From positions 84,900 to 116,168 of the forward strand of contig WELA01010062.1 of assembly GCA_009602735.1 (NCBI GenBank): DNA of 31,269 bases, read 5' to 3'. The translations under genes and the position numbers were made by a program. The notes beneath the pieces were generated by a model. It did not search any database and was not told where the DNA came from. It saw nothing but the letters and a program-made list of their open reading frames with translations. The number at the start of each line of letters is the position of its first letter. Position 1 is the stretch's first letter. The DNA is from Mesotaenium endlicherianum. Its lineage: Eukaryota; Streptophyta; Zygnematophyceae; Zygnematales; Mesotaeniaceae. Below are positions 20,431 through 30,191 of the stretch, piece after piece.

Positions 20431-23400
20431 TCAAAGTGTACCTAGGCAACTCCCACGACTAGGAGAAACAGAAGGGGTGTCAACACTGTCATTCCGTGCT
20501 GCCTGCAGTGATGAGTGGTGTGCCTGTGAAGCTGGCTGTTGGGGCACCTCTGGTCCTGTCGCAGGAGCTCCACCATGGCCACTGGCACGGCTGCAGAACA
20601 CAATGAGTGTCGTCAGCTTATCGTGCATTAAATATGTCAGACCCAATTTTCATATGCAACATGGAAAAGCCGGAATAGAAGTTGGGGTAAGCCAAGGCTA
20701 TTGCACTGCTCACATTGCAGACTACTCTCTTCACTTCTTCGTAGAAGGAACGATGGCAATGGATGGACTGCTCACCTGATGGCAGCGGCAGCAGCTGCAG
20801 CTTTGGCTGCACTTACAGCGCCCCCACCTCTAGCTTGGCCACCACTACTACCTACATGGGCAGGCTTCTCTTCTGAACCAAGCGGACCATTTGCCAGTGA
20901 GAATGCAGCATGAGCAGAAATGGATGATGCATTTTGGCGCCACGAAACAGGGGGTTGAGACGTGGCTGCGAGCGTGCGCCCTTGACCTGGAAACCTCTGT
21001 CACCACAACATCCTGTCAGCTCCATGTAGTGAAGTGCATGCACAACTTGTATAGTGCCGTGGATCCTCTCCACTATGGGTCCTGTGGTTTTGGGTCCTCA
21101 GAAAGACTGTCACGGCAGAGGGCCCAAAGTTGATTGCCATGTCGTTTGTAAAGGCTGTGATCAAGTACCACGAGGGAGTGGAGGTAGGAACCAGAAGAAG
21201 GAAGCTACAGATGCATGCCACGTCCTCGCTATCTGCCTTGTGGAGGACCATTCACAGCTGTTTACCAATTGTGCTTCAAAAAGTAAGCGAAAAGTAGCCT
21301 CACACAGGCCAGCCCAAGGCAAAAATCTATTGCGTCCTGTCCTGGCTGGAATGTGCAGATAAACAATGGGAGATTTGGAAAGTGTAGGCCCACCTGATCC
21401 GGCTTATTCACAACAACAGCCGGCTGCTGCTGCTGCTGTGAAGGTTCCTGATCCTGTTGAGGGACGGGCATATAGCGCTGCCCAACTCCCCAGGCTCGCG
21501 AGAGCGCAGCTGACGTGGCTTCTCCGCTTGACCTGCTTTGCCTTGCCACGTCGCAACAGCAACCCAAGGGTGAGTGATGCTGGCAAAGTCCAAAGTGTTG
21601 TCCAACCCAAGATGCAACTTGCCTGGCTGGCACCTCCTACGATTGGCCGCACTTATTTCATGGAGCCCTTTCTCAAAGTTTCGTGGGCTGTCCAAGTGCT
21701 GGTGACAAATTACAAAAGAACAGAGTACAATTGACAAATGACAGTCATGCAAACTACCCCATTGCTCTACATACGTCCCAGCTTGCAATAAACAGACCGC
21801 AAGGAAGACAAAGTTCCGGGTTCTGTCTCCCAAGCATTCCCAATCTTCATCAGCAAGGCCCCTGCAGTGGAGGCCAAGAAGACAAGCTCTCTTCAAAATA
21901 GCTGCAGCAAGCAACCTCGGGAACTTTCACAAGCCACTAATTGGCAGCCGCTAAGTAGGCAGCAGCGAGTGAGAGCTTGAGTGCTGTCACCTGAGGGCAT
22001 CCATGACAGTGGGCAGAGTGGGCCCAGCAGAGGAGGCAATGGGGTTGCCGCCCCCCACTATGAAGCCTGGGAGTCTCACCACCGGTGCCTGACGCCACTC
22101 CGCCCCACCCCACGCACAAGCCAGTCGAAGGAAGGGAGGTGCTTGCTACCGGGTATGATGCTGGGTGAAACAACCGCTAAGCGGGTAAAAAGACAGGCCA
22201 TATGTCCCCTCTTCGTAGCTGGACAGGCAGGCAGCAGGACCTCTGCTCTCCAGGAATAAATAATGAACAGAATCCTTACAAGAAGAGTGAGGGACTCCAC
22301 CCACAAGCACGCGGCGGGAGAGGGCATTATCCAGTTGAGAAGCCCCTGCGTATCTGCCCCCCCCCACCACCCGCCCATCAGCGCACACCAACCCGACATT
22401 GTAATCAACAACAAGCAGCCAGCTCTACTCTTAACAACACCCCCTCTCTGCGCACACATTTGGTGGATCCCCCCTCGACAGCTGACAGGGCAGAGGGGCT
22501 AGTCAGGCAGTCTCTCAGTAAAACCCCTTCAGACGACAGCCAATAAAGGCTTGCGTGCTGCCGGCAACTGGGCAGGACAAGCCCCGGAGCACAACGGGCT
22601 AAACACTTGTAGACCAAGAAGCTCGGCTGTTGTAAATTACACCCCAGTGCGCACGCACGTGTCGTGAACCAGGCCGGCCAAAGGGGTGCTTTTGGTGAAC
22701 GAGTGGAGATCAAGTAGTAGCTGTGCAGCCGTGTGGGTACGTACACAGAATGCCTGACACAATGCCACTGAGGTGTCCCAGCAGTGACACAGCTGGCATA
22801 AGAAATTGGAAGAGCGCCAGCAGCACCCAAGGATACCTGCCACCACAGCAGCAAGAAAGGGCAATCACAGACTGTGAAAGCAGAGCCTTGTAAATATCAT
22901 CCAATGCCATACCATTGCAAGGACATTGGAATGCAGACCAAAAATTGATTCTTACCATTTGGCCGGCACCGAGAAGAAGCCAAAAATGCTGCACACCCTT
23001 ACCCAACCGTCACAAAAGGCAGCTCAAGTCAGGGATGACCAGCACCTGTCACCACCCTCTCGCTACATTTCAGCCCAACCCTCCCACCCTCTCACCAAGG
23101 GCATCCTCTCACACCTCACTGCTCGCCATCCTATCCTCTTGGTGGTTACTTACTTGCAGACCTTGCAGACCTAGGCTTGTTAGCGACTACATCTGGTAAG
23201 CAGTGAATTGCAGGGGGCTCCAAGAAAGAGCAGGAAACACGGGCTTGTCATCAGCAACCAATTCGTCAGCATGTAGCAGCCCACTGACCACAGCTAGCCC
23301 CCAATTACAGACAACGACCCTTCCAAGAGGAGCAACAATATGGAATTTAAAAAAGACATGAAGAAAAGGAAGCAGGGAACCATACCTCCTGCTCTGCACT

Positions 23401-24448
23401 CCACTAGTGTGAGTTTCCGCAACAATGAGGGCAAATATGACACCGGAGAAGCCAATGCTACATTCGTAGAGAAACTTGGAGTATCGCAGGATTGGGTTGA
23501 CTTCGGCCGCATATGCCACGCTGGACATAATGATTGCATTGAGGATGGCAAACAACAACAGCAGGTACAAGTACCGCACAGAGCCCAGCTGACGTTCCAA
23601 AGCTCCCCCCATCGGCACATAAGCCATCATGTTGAATACTAAGTGCAATATCCCCCCGTGAAACAAAATGGAAGTAAACAAACGATACACTGCACAAGGA
23701 GCACGTAGCACCCACATCCGGATTATTTAGTTGCTTCGATCCATCTTCCCTTCATACCACCATGTTGCATATTCAGGTAATCTCGTTGCGAGCCAGAGAC
23801 AGACACTACAACAGCAAGCATCGCTCATGCGTTGCAATCGGGAGCTTTGCTCAGTACTGGAAACAAAGAGAGTTGGAATTGTGTTTGCAGAAAGCGAACG
23901 GAAAGTACTGCGCACAAGCTCTAAAAGCCTCACTATTTATGAGAACAAATTTCAATTCTTTGCAAAACACTGGTCTCTGGCAACGGCTTAGGCAAAGCCC
24001 GCCGTCCACTTTGAATTTGTACAATTGACACGTTTCCTCAAGAAACGCCAACTTCTAAAAAAGGAAAGAGCTAGTTCAGTACCTTGCCATTGGCCGATAA
24101 ACAAACTTGGAGCCATGCACACCTCTCCAAAAGAATCATATCCCGCCAACAAGTCAAAGGCGTAGATCGCTACACATCCTATGAAGATGCAAGATGTTAC
24201 AAATGGTATGGCTGCCCACCACTGATTAATCCTTGTGCCTAGACCGGCCTGCCCACAAGAACGTGATGGTGTGAGAACATGCAGCAATCAGCGGTCTGGA
24301 CTACTAGTGGAAGATGAGAAGGGGCTCCGAAGCAAAATCAAGAGGCCAACCTTAAAGAGCATGAAGCCGATTAGTAGGCAAATTGCACCTTATAGACAGC
24401 AATCCAAGCGACTTCAGAATTTACCTCGGAGACAATATTTGCCCTCAT
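20431..24448 (-). CDS. Rhomboid-family intramembrane serine protease, plant RBL15-like
   Basis: Complete ten-exon model, 436 aa: 24425-24448, 24083-24248, 23386-23689, 22956-22988, 22745-22836, 22280-22353, 21991-22088, 21394-21532, 20776-20996, 20431-20590 (1,311 bp, phases consistent). The 8-codon first exon (MRANIVSE) precedes AGLGTRINQWW, as in plant RBL15. Rhomboid core: HGGILHLVFNMM (H79, N83), catalytic Ser145 in GFSG and His197 in GHLSG, with several hydrophobic membrane spans (about 20-40, 65-90, 100-125, 143-155, 177-207). It would cleave transmembrane substrates within the bilayer; substrate and membrane are unknown. Cytosolic-type tail: GFIVGGGNP, RFPGQGRTL, then Ser/Ala/Gly/Gln-rich sequence to the stop. 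The UBA domain I expect at the end of RBL15 is absent. Exons 8 and 10 are supported by phase and motif context more than by strong conservation. Confidence 0.88.
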
Positions 24449-24624
24449 TTGGAGGACTCAGAAGGATTCGTGCTCGTCATACGAGGTTATGAGTATTGTT
24501 TTGAGTACATCTCTAGCATTTAAAAAGTGCGAAGTGTCACAATGTGCTTACATGCTTGCCTGCTACCACATTTATCGTGGAAGATTGTTTTGAAGCATTC
24601 CGAAGTGCTGTTTTTCAAAGTGAA
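24449..24624. other. Upstream region of the rhomboid gene
   Basis: Short stretch between the rhomboid start codon and a putative LTR boundary. It is expected to carry the 5' UTR and core promoter for minus-strand transcription, but I recognise no motif. If the LTR call is right, a decayed retrotransposon lies directly upstream of this gene. Confidence 0.4.
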
Positions 24625-25215
24625 TGTAATGGCATGTGTACGGGAGTCAATTAACGGGCATTTCTCGTGCGTGATGGTAGAACTGAAGTCAAACTTTGAC
24701 TGACTATTACTTCTCTCGCTGACTGCACTATCGAAGCATGTCAGCTATTTAAGGTCTGACACGCGTGGCGAAAATCACGGAAGTCAAGGTACGGCGCGAA
24801 GACCGTATACTTCAGAAGACCAGGCCAGGCTGACCTGTCAAGGTCAGACGACCAGGGTCTTTTGACTTGTCACACACCCAATGTGACATTTACATGATGG
24901 GCAACTCGGACACCCTGGGATGGGTGGGGAGCGCAAGTCATGTCAGCTGTGAGGCTACTTACAACGAACCCGAAGGTGGCCACGAAAGCACTTGCCACGA
25001 TGATTTGTGGGTTGGAACTTGTGCGAGCGCACGCACGCAGGCATGTATACACGCACGCTCGACGCTGTCGGTCAATCCGACGGTCGCGCTCACCACGGAT
25101 TGAGGACAGTTGTCAACCAATTAAACTTCAAAACTTTCTCAATACTTAACCAAATTTGACAAGTTTTATATCAAAATGACCATAAAAATGCAATCTACAA
25201 TCCTATGACCTTACA
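24625..25215 (-). repeat. Putative solo-like 3' LTR of the decayed Ty3/gypsy fragment
   Basis: The right boundary is supported: the chromodomain frame runs into a purine tract GAGGAGGGGGA (around 25218-25231 on the minus strand) followed by TGATGTAAGG. The left boundary is a guess from inverted ends TGTAATGGCAT (24625) against TGTAAGGTCAT. No second copy is in the window to confirm it. A small palindrome CTGACCT/AGGTCAG lies inside at about 24830-24848. Confidence 0.35.
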
Positions 25216-25218
25216 TCA

Positions 25219-26282
25219 TCCCCCTCCTCAAGATGCGACGTCCTCGACGCGTTCTGTATATAACGCATCAACTTACTTTTACAATGAGTCAAGTCGGCCT
25301 CTGGCTCCCAAGTGTTGTCGTCCGTATGATAGCCTTTCCACTTGACCAGATATTCTTGAATAAGTCATTGACCTCGCTTGACTCGTCGATCGCCAACTAT
25401 TGCCTCCTCTTCATACTCCAAGGCGTCATCAATCTCGACTGGTGGTGGCGGTGTAAGTAGTCGTCCTGGATGTCCTTCATGTGGGTCAACGTATGGCTGC
25501 AGGTAACTGACATGGAAGACATCATGTATACTCCAATGTAAAGGAAGTTCCAACTTGTAGGCCACTGGATTCACCTGTTTGAGCACCAAAAATGGACAAG
25601 TAAATTGTGCCCACGGTTTCCTCTTGCACGTGAAAGGTAGATTCTTTGTTGACAAGAGTACTTTGTTGCCCACATGGAATGTCACTTCCCTCCGGTGCTT
25701 GTTAGCATGCTTGACCTGCTCTTCTTGTGCCTTCCGAATACACGTCTTTGCCATGTCCCAAGTCTTGGCCATCTACGCCATAAAAACTTATGTAGTAGGA
25801 ACCTGAGTTTTCTTGGCCTTCTCGAGCAAGATGTTCCTTGGATGATATACTTCTCTCTCATAAACCATAGTGAATGGTGACTGCTTGGTAGATCCCTTCA
25901 TGCTGTTGTTGTAGGCAAACTCCAACCCTGGCAACTTCTTGTCCAACTCTGAAGGGTCTTCCATAGTGGAACTCCTGAGCACCTCTTGCGGAGTTCTATT
26001 GAGCCTCTCACTCTGCCCGTCTGTCTGAGGATGATAGGAAGTGCTCAAACTCAGCTTGGTCCCCATCAAAGTAAACAAGGACCGCCAAAAGTTGCTAGTA
26101 ATCATTGGATCCCGATATGAAACTATCACCTTTGGCAACCCATGTAGCCGAAAAATATAATCAAAGAATAGTCGTGGCACATATGATGCCGTAGAAGTCT
26201 CCTTCATGGAAATGCAGTGAGCCATCTTGCTGATGTCATGATTTATTGAGTCGAGGTTGACGTACAAAACCAAGCTACACAT
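25219..26282 (-). pseudogene. Decayed Ty3/gypsy pol 3' end: integrase C-terminal half and chromodomain
   Basis: One reading frame with three nonsense codons: TAA at 25788-25790, TAG at 25773-25775, and a TGA (25365-25367) after DRRVKRGQ within the chromodomain. Readable parts: [52 protein letters not shown], then HRREVTFHVGNKVLLSTKNL, YKLELPLHWSIHDVFHVSYL, and a chromodomain with QEYLVKWKGY continuing to SRTSHLEEGDDV at the polypurine tract. The second catalytic Asp of the integrase is Tyr (SYRDP in place of SDRDP). The upstream part stops resembling pol near 26240, so the 5' end is lost. It is a different family from the complete element: the LTR-proximal sequences do not match. Confidence 0.85.
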
Positions 26283-27032
26283 GTGTGAACCATCAACCTC
26301 GGAAGACCGACTTTACGTTGACTTTACGCATCCATCTGTTGACCTTTTCTAGATTTCCAAGTCACCAAAGTGTGGCGCGTCGAAGCATCTTCCAAATGGC
26401 ACCAGTTTCGCGTCGTTTGGTTGAATCGAGCAAGATAGGCGCGATCTAGTCCGCATCCCCTTTTGGTCCCTAGCGAAATCACACCAAGGACTCAAGGTGA
26501 CATTGGACCCCTAGTTTGTGCGCACAAATTTGCGAGCCCCTCAGACTACATAAATCTTGCATTTCCATACTATAAGAGTTGGCCTCGTTTCCGAATGCCG
26601 AACTCGAGAGCAATGTCTAGCGTATGTACATGGAATGAGTTTACTGTTCAACGGTCAGTGCGATGGCACCGCCTACCCGGGAGTTAACCACGTTGGTCGG
26701 ACCTCGATTAACCAAATCCACCGCCATCTCCCATCATCCCGAATCGCCATCCATCATAGGGACGTCATGTGGCCATTCATCTAGCATACCACACTTAGAT
26801 TCATATTGAGGCAGTTCGCTGCTACCGAGTACAGAAGTCAGCTGGCTGTCAAAGAATGTGTCAGCAAGCTGACTTAAGGTGGCCTCAGCCTGCTACTTCC
26901 GGCCAAGTCATTAAATTGATATTAAGTATAAAGTCCAGCAGACTGATTATTAACTAGAGTTCAGCAGGCTGAACTTATTTAACTATATTATTTAAATGAA
27001 TATTATATCGACCAGTATACTGATTCATTACA
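26283..27032. repeat. Repeat-derived spacer, probable LTR of an element to its right
   Basis: No gene. Its right edge, ATTCATTACA at 27023-27032, sits against a PPT-like AAGTTGGAGGG (27035-27045 on the minus strand) and so looks like the start of a 3' LTR on the minus strand. The left limit is not visible: I found no matching TGTAATGA on the plus strand. From 26839 on it holds an array of short palindromes (reported separately). The left part, 26283-26820, has no recognisable content. Confidence 0.4.
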
Positions 27033-27114
27033 ATCCCTCCAACTTATCATGTTGTCGCCTCGACAACACTATCACTAGTAACAGCGTGCTGTCCCTCTTA
27101 TCCCCAGCCTGCTG
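26839..27114. repeat. Array of CAGCNNGCTG palindromes
   Basis: Exact CAGCNNGCTG at 26839-26848, 26862-26871, 26962-26971, 27082-27091 and 27105-27114; one-mismatch versions at 26886-26895 and 26936-26945; and the related perfect palindrome CAGTATACTG at 27013-27022. Several have extended symmetry (for example GTTCAGC AG GCTGAAC). Spacing is irregular, 20-70 bp. A palindromic 10-mer with eight fixed bases is expected about once in 65 kb. Confidence 0.75.
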
Positions 27115-27117
27115 CCC

Positions 27118-28785
27118 TTAGGAGGGAGATATCCCTGAGGCCCTATGCTCAGGGGAGCCAGACCTCCTCCTGTCTTGGGGTCTTTTGAAGCCTGTCAGAG
27201 AAGGGGGTTCCGTGTAAGGACCCGGCGGAGAACGTAGTAACTGGGCTGTTTCCTCCTGCACAGTCTGAAACTGAAGGGAGGCAGCCTTCTCCTGGGCAGC
27301 CCTCAAACTGACAGGTACGTATACCGGCATCCCGGAAGGATGTTGCATGACATGAGCCAAGGGTACATGCCCTCTCTGCGAGGGAGATGCTGGCAGGCCT
27401 CTGGCTATCTCCCGAGCAGCCCTCCTCTCTGCCCTGTCCGACTGGGTCTCCTTGCCTGGAGATGGGCTCTGTCCTCTGGCAGTCCCCAGCCAAGTGATAT
27501 CCTCCTCTTGAGCGAGTTGCGGCGGGGCCCACCCCGTCTTCTCCCTTACAGGGGATGTGGCAGGTGTCAGGATCACGGCGGGGCTAGTGTCCTCCTCCTC
27601 GCCTTCCTCCTCGTCTTCCTCCGACTCCGCCTCCTCGTTGTCCCCGGGTTCCTCTGAGACTTCTGGGGTCTCCTCTGTCCGCTGCTCCAGCTCTTCCCGA
27701 GAAAAAGAATATCCTACTGACCTTCCCCTTTTGGGTGCTGGTGGGGGCTGCTGAGTCCGGACCGCATAGAGGTCCTTTTCCCCCTGCTTACTTGCCCATT
27801 TGGCATAAGCGTGCTTCCCTTTGGAGAATGACTCTCGGGCCCTGCTTCTGTCCCCCTGCATCTCTTGGCTCATGCAGTCTCTGACTCCATCCAATCTTGG
27901 GTCCCAAGCCGCAATGTGAGGGGGCAATACTATGTTCCCGTTTAGGTCTGTCAGGAAATCCTCATCCGTCGCCCTGTCATTCTGCTGGTCCCTCATGTTG
28001 ATGGTCATCCACCGCCAATCAGTGGGCTTTTGGAAGAAGGCAGCGTCTGTCTTTTTGAGAGTACAAGGGTACCAGTGCCCTGCAAAGTCCAGCTGACTGG
28101 TTTCTCTGGCCAAGAATTCCCAGCTCCTCCTCTCCACCTCATTGTACATGGCCTTGAACCTGTTGTGGGGTGTTGAGTCCTTGAAGCTGTCCGCGTCCAT
28201 GGGGATCATCCTGATGACCCTATCTGCCCCCCAGATACCAGGAATCGAGACAGCTCCTGCTTCGTTCACCTGGGCCATTGCCTTGGCCTCTCCGATGGTA
28301 TATCCTACCATCCTGGCGTAATCGTGGTAGAGGAGGAGCCCTGTGCCGACCTCTATATACTTGTCAAAGTTTTCGGATGTCTCCCCTTCCTTCTGGAGGA
28401 TTTCCTTCTGCGACTCACTGCGACTTCTCTGGGCATACTTGAAGGCCTCCTCCAGTAGATCAAAGCCCTTGCCCAGCACCGTGTAGCGGTAGCTGCTGAT
28501 TCTCCTCTGTTCTTCTTCTTCAGCCTGCTGCTTCCGCTTCTCCTCAGCTTGCCTCTCCTCCTCTGCTTTCTTGGCCTCCTCTGCAGCTTTTCTGTCCATT
28601 TCTTCCTGCCTCAGTCTGGCCTGTTCCTCCTCCTCCTTCTTCTTCTGTGCCTCCCGCTGTTGTTGGAGTCGTTGTGATTCCCGAGCGGAGATGGAAGATG
28701 ATTCGATGTCTCCACGGAATTGCAAGTATTCTGCATGTGCCTCTTCCGCCCTTCTCTTCCTCTTGAGTTCCGACTTTTGAGTCAT
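27118..28785 (-). CDS. Unidentified 555-aa intronless ORF, probably retroelement-associated
   Basis: I do not recognise the family. The first ATG is at 28785 (MTQKSELKRKRRAEEAH). Visible parts: a strongly charged Glu/Lys/Gln coiled coil over about residues 10-95; a globular-looking middle (about 95-350) with conserved-looking Trp and Tyr residues (WYPCTLKKTDAAFF, DWRWMTINMRD, IAAWDPRLDG); an acidic run of about 25 Glu/Asp-rich residues near 385-410; then a basic Ser/Pro-rich tail. No CCHC knuckle, protease or polymerase motif. Context: it follows a Ty3/gypsy pol on the same strand and ends about 75 bp before a PPT-like motif. A possible 108-bp leader intron (28787-28894) ends two bases before the ATG. 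It may be an extra 3' ORF of that element, the gag-like gene of a non-autonomous element, or a host retrogene. Confidence 0.65.
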   Translation of the reverse strand: MTQKSELKRKRRAEEAHAEYLQFRGDIESSSISARESQRLQQQREAQKKKEEEEQARLRQEEMDRKAAEEAKKAEEERQAEEKRKQQAEEEEQRRISSYRYTVLGKGFDLLEEAFKYAQRSRSESQKEILQKEGETSENFDKYIEVGTGLLLYHDYARMVGYTIGEAKAMAQVNEAGAVSIPGIWGADRVIRMIPMDADSFKDSTPHNRFKAMYNEVERRSWEFLARETSQLDFAGHWYPCTLKKTDAAFFQKPTDWRWMTINMRDQQNDRATDEDFLTDLNGNIVLPPHIAAWDPRLDGVRDCMSQEMQGDRSRARESFSKGKHAYAKWASKQGEKDLYAVRTQQPPPAPKRGRSVGYSFSREELEQRTEETPEVSEEPGDNEEAESEEDEEEGEEEDTSPAVILTPATSPVREKTGWAPPQLAQEEDITWLGTARGQSPSPGKETQSDRAERRAAREIARGLPASPSQRGHVPLAHVMQHPSGMPVYVPVSLRAAQEKAASLQFQTVQEETAQLLRSPPGPYTEPPSLTGFKRPQDRRRSGSPEHRASGISPS

Positions 28786-28786
28786 C

Positions 28787-28894
28787 CTGCTCAATCATAA
28801 ACACAATGCAGTTAGTGAAGTCATGATATTTTGCCGTTACTGAGTGCCCTTGATGAAGAGGGACGCGATCGGGAGAGTTCCAAGAGTGGAATAC
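28787..28894 (-). other. Candidate intron in the leader of the unidentified ORF
   Basis: The minus strand shows CACCAG followed by donor gtattc (28894), a branch-like ACTAAC in the middle (about 28807-28820), and acceptor ttgagcag ending at 28787, with the ATG two bases later. Inference only; no transcript data. Confidence 0.45.
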
Positions 28895-29109
28895 CTGGTG
28901 TGAGCGAATATAAGGAAAAATTGAGTTGGAGAGCAAGTGAGTGTGAGCGCAGATTGAGTGGGTAATATGGTGATCAGAGACTACCACTCCCTCCAACTTA
29001 ATTTTAAAGGTGGGCTGCCTGTCACAACTGTCACTAACTGTCACATCCCCCTCCAACTTATATTGAGACAGGACCTCCTGTCACCTTCCCAGGTCTACTG
29101 AAGGGACAG
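28795..29109 (-). repeat. Noncoding junction between pol and the unidentified ORF, with two PPT-like motifs
   Basis: After the pol stop the minus strand has AAGTTGGAGGGGGA (29046-29059) followed by TGTGACAG, a typical polypurine-tract/LTR-start arrangement, and 47 bases on a second AAGTTGGAGGG (28989-28999). Three short CTGTCAC words occur at 29019, 29028 and 29038, 9-10 bp apart, with a fourth at 29078. A TTATAT word near 28912-28917 could be a weak TATA. Whether this is a short LTR remnant or internal element sequence is not decided. Confidence 0.5.
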
Positions 29110-30175
29110 TTAGGGCGGTGCCCCAGCCGCCCGAAGGTGAAACCATTTCAACGCCCCTTTGGCATTGGTTAAATGGTCCTTAAATTCCCAAGTGTCCCCA
29201 GAGGCATCGTAACCCTTCCATCGGATGAGGTACTTCATGACATATTTAGACGATCGACGGACCGAGCGAGCGTCTAGAACCTCATCGACCTCATATTCCT
29301 CAGGGTTGCCGTCCCGGACAGCGGGGACCGGTCCCGGTTGGACAGGTAACAGACCTGTGAACAGTGTATCACCTTTGATGTATGGTTCCAGGAAGGAGAC
29401 ATTAAAGACCGGCTGACCCTTGTAGTCAACTGACATGTTCAGTTTGTAAGCATTCTGACCGACACGACGGACCACCGAATATGGACCGACCCAGACAGGG
29501 CCAAGCTTTTTCTTGACCACACCAGGGAGGTACAGGTGCTGAGAATGCAGTTTGACCAAATCCCCCTTGGAAAATGTCAGTTCCCGACGGTGTTGATTAG
29601 CGTATTTTTGTTGGTTTTCTTGGGCCGTGTGCAAGTTTCGTTGGACTTCTGACAGGGTGTCAGCAAACTCCTGAGTTAACTGGAGGGAGACCGGGTTGTC
29701 AATCCCTTCAGGGTGAGTTAAAGATTCCCCTAGCACATCTAGAGGAGACTTAGGGACTCTACCCAGGCTGAGTTCAAAAGGAGTTTTGCCCGTTGACGCG
29801 TGCACCGCACTGTTGACCGCAAACTGAATTTGAGGCAACAGGTCATCCCAATTATCTTGTTTTTGGTTAATATATGCTCTCAGCACCTCCTGCAGAACTC
29901 GGTTAGTTCTTTCAGTCTGCCCATCAGTCTGAGGGTGGTTTGCTGTGCTGAGCAGCTGTTTGACTCCCATTAACCCCATTAAAGCTCTCCAGAACTTAGA
30001 GGTGAATTTTGAGTCTCTGTCTGAGATGATATTAGAAGGGAGCCCATGTTGGCATACTACATGGTTGTAAAACTGTCTCGCTGTATCGAGTGCAATTACT
30101 TTGACAGTTGTGGGGATAAAAATGACCATTTTTGTCAGTTTATCCACGACTACCAGCATTGAATCATGCCCGTTG
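29110..30175 (-). CDS. pol: Ty3/gypsy integrase core, C-terminal domain and chromodomain (third element)
   Basis: Continuous frame downstream of the N at 30176. It begins inside the integrase core (DKLTKMVIFIPTT) and shows SDRDSKFTSKFW and HPQTDGQTERTNR with 35 residues between the catalytic Asp and Glu, FAVNSAVHASTGKTPFEL, the GPY/F-type segment VGPYSVVRRVGQNAYKL, and a chromodomain (YEVDEVLDARSVRR, YLIRWKGYDASGDTW) before the TAA at 29110-29112. Integrase inserts the cDNA; the chromodomain probably steers it to marked chromatin. It is clearly distinct from the complete element at protein level. The frame break from the upstream pol part is most simply an assembly scar. Confidence 0.88.
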
Positions 30176-30191
30176 NGAATCATGCCCGTTG
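30161..30191. other. Assembly scar: N flanked by 15-bp exact duplication
   Basis: GAATCATGCCCGTTG occurs at 30161-30175 and again at 30177-30191 with a single N (30176) between. Removing one copy plus the N (16 bases) puts the two pol segments in one frame, which points to a mis-joined contig overlap and not a biological mutation. Confidence 0.85.

Noticed and set aside
20375..21571. Apparent plus-strand gene with several open frames, one containing RKLQMHATSSLSALWRTIH and one Ala/Pro-rich
   Set aside because: The minus strand over the same bases carries rhomboid exons 8-10 with matching phases and the RFPGQGRTL motif; the plus frames do not join coherently and match no family I recognise.
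21850..21901. Alternative rhomboid exon 8 ending in SLSSWPPLQGPC and a stop
   Set aside because: Phase fits, but the exon at 21394-21532 continues in frame to two further exons and gives the family motif RFPGQGRTL, so it explains more.
26283..26820. 5' LTR or upstream pol of the decayed integrase fragment
   Set aside because: No recognisable pol motif right of about 26240 and no direct repeat of the putative LTR at 24625-25215.
28544..29056. 170-codon minus-strand ORF overlapping the unidentified ORF's start
   Set aside because: It overlaps the coiled-coil coding sequence in another frame and crosses the PPT-like motifs and candidate intron; low-complexity Gly/Glu tail is a frame shadow.
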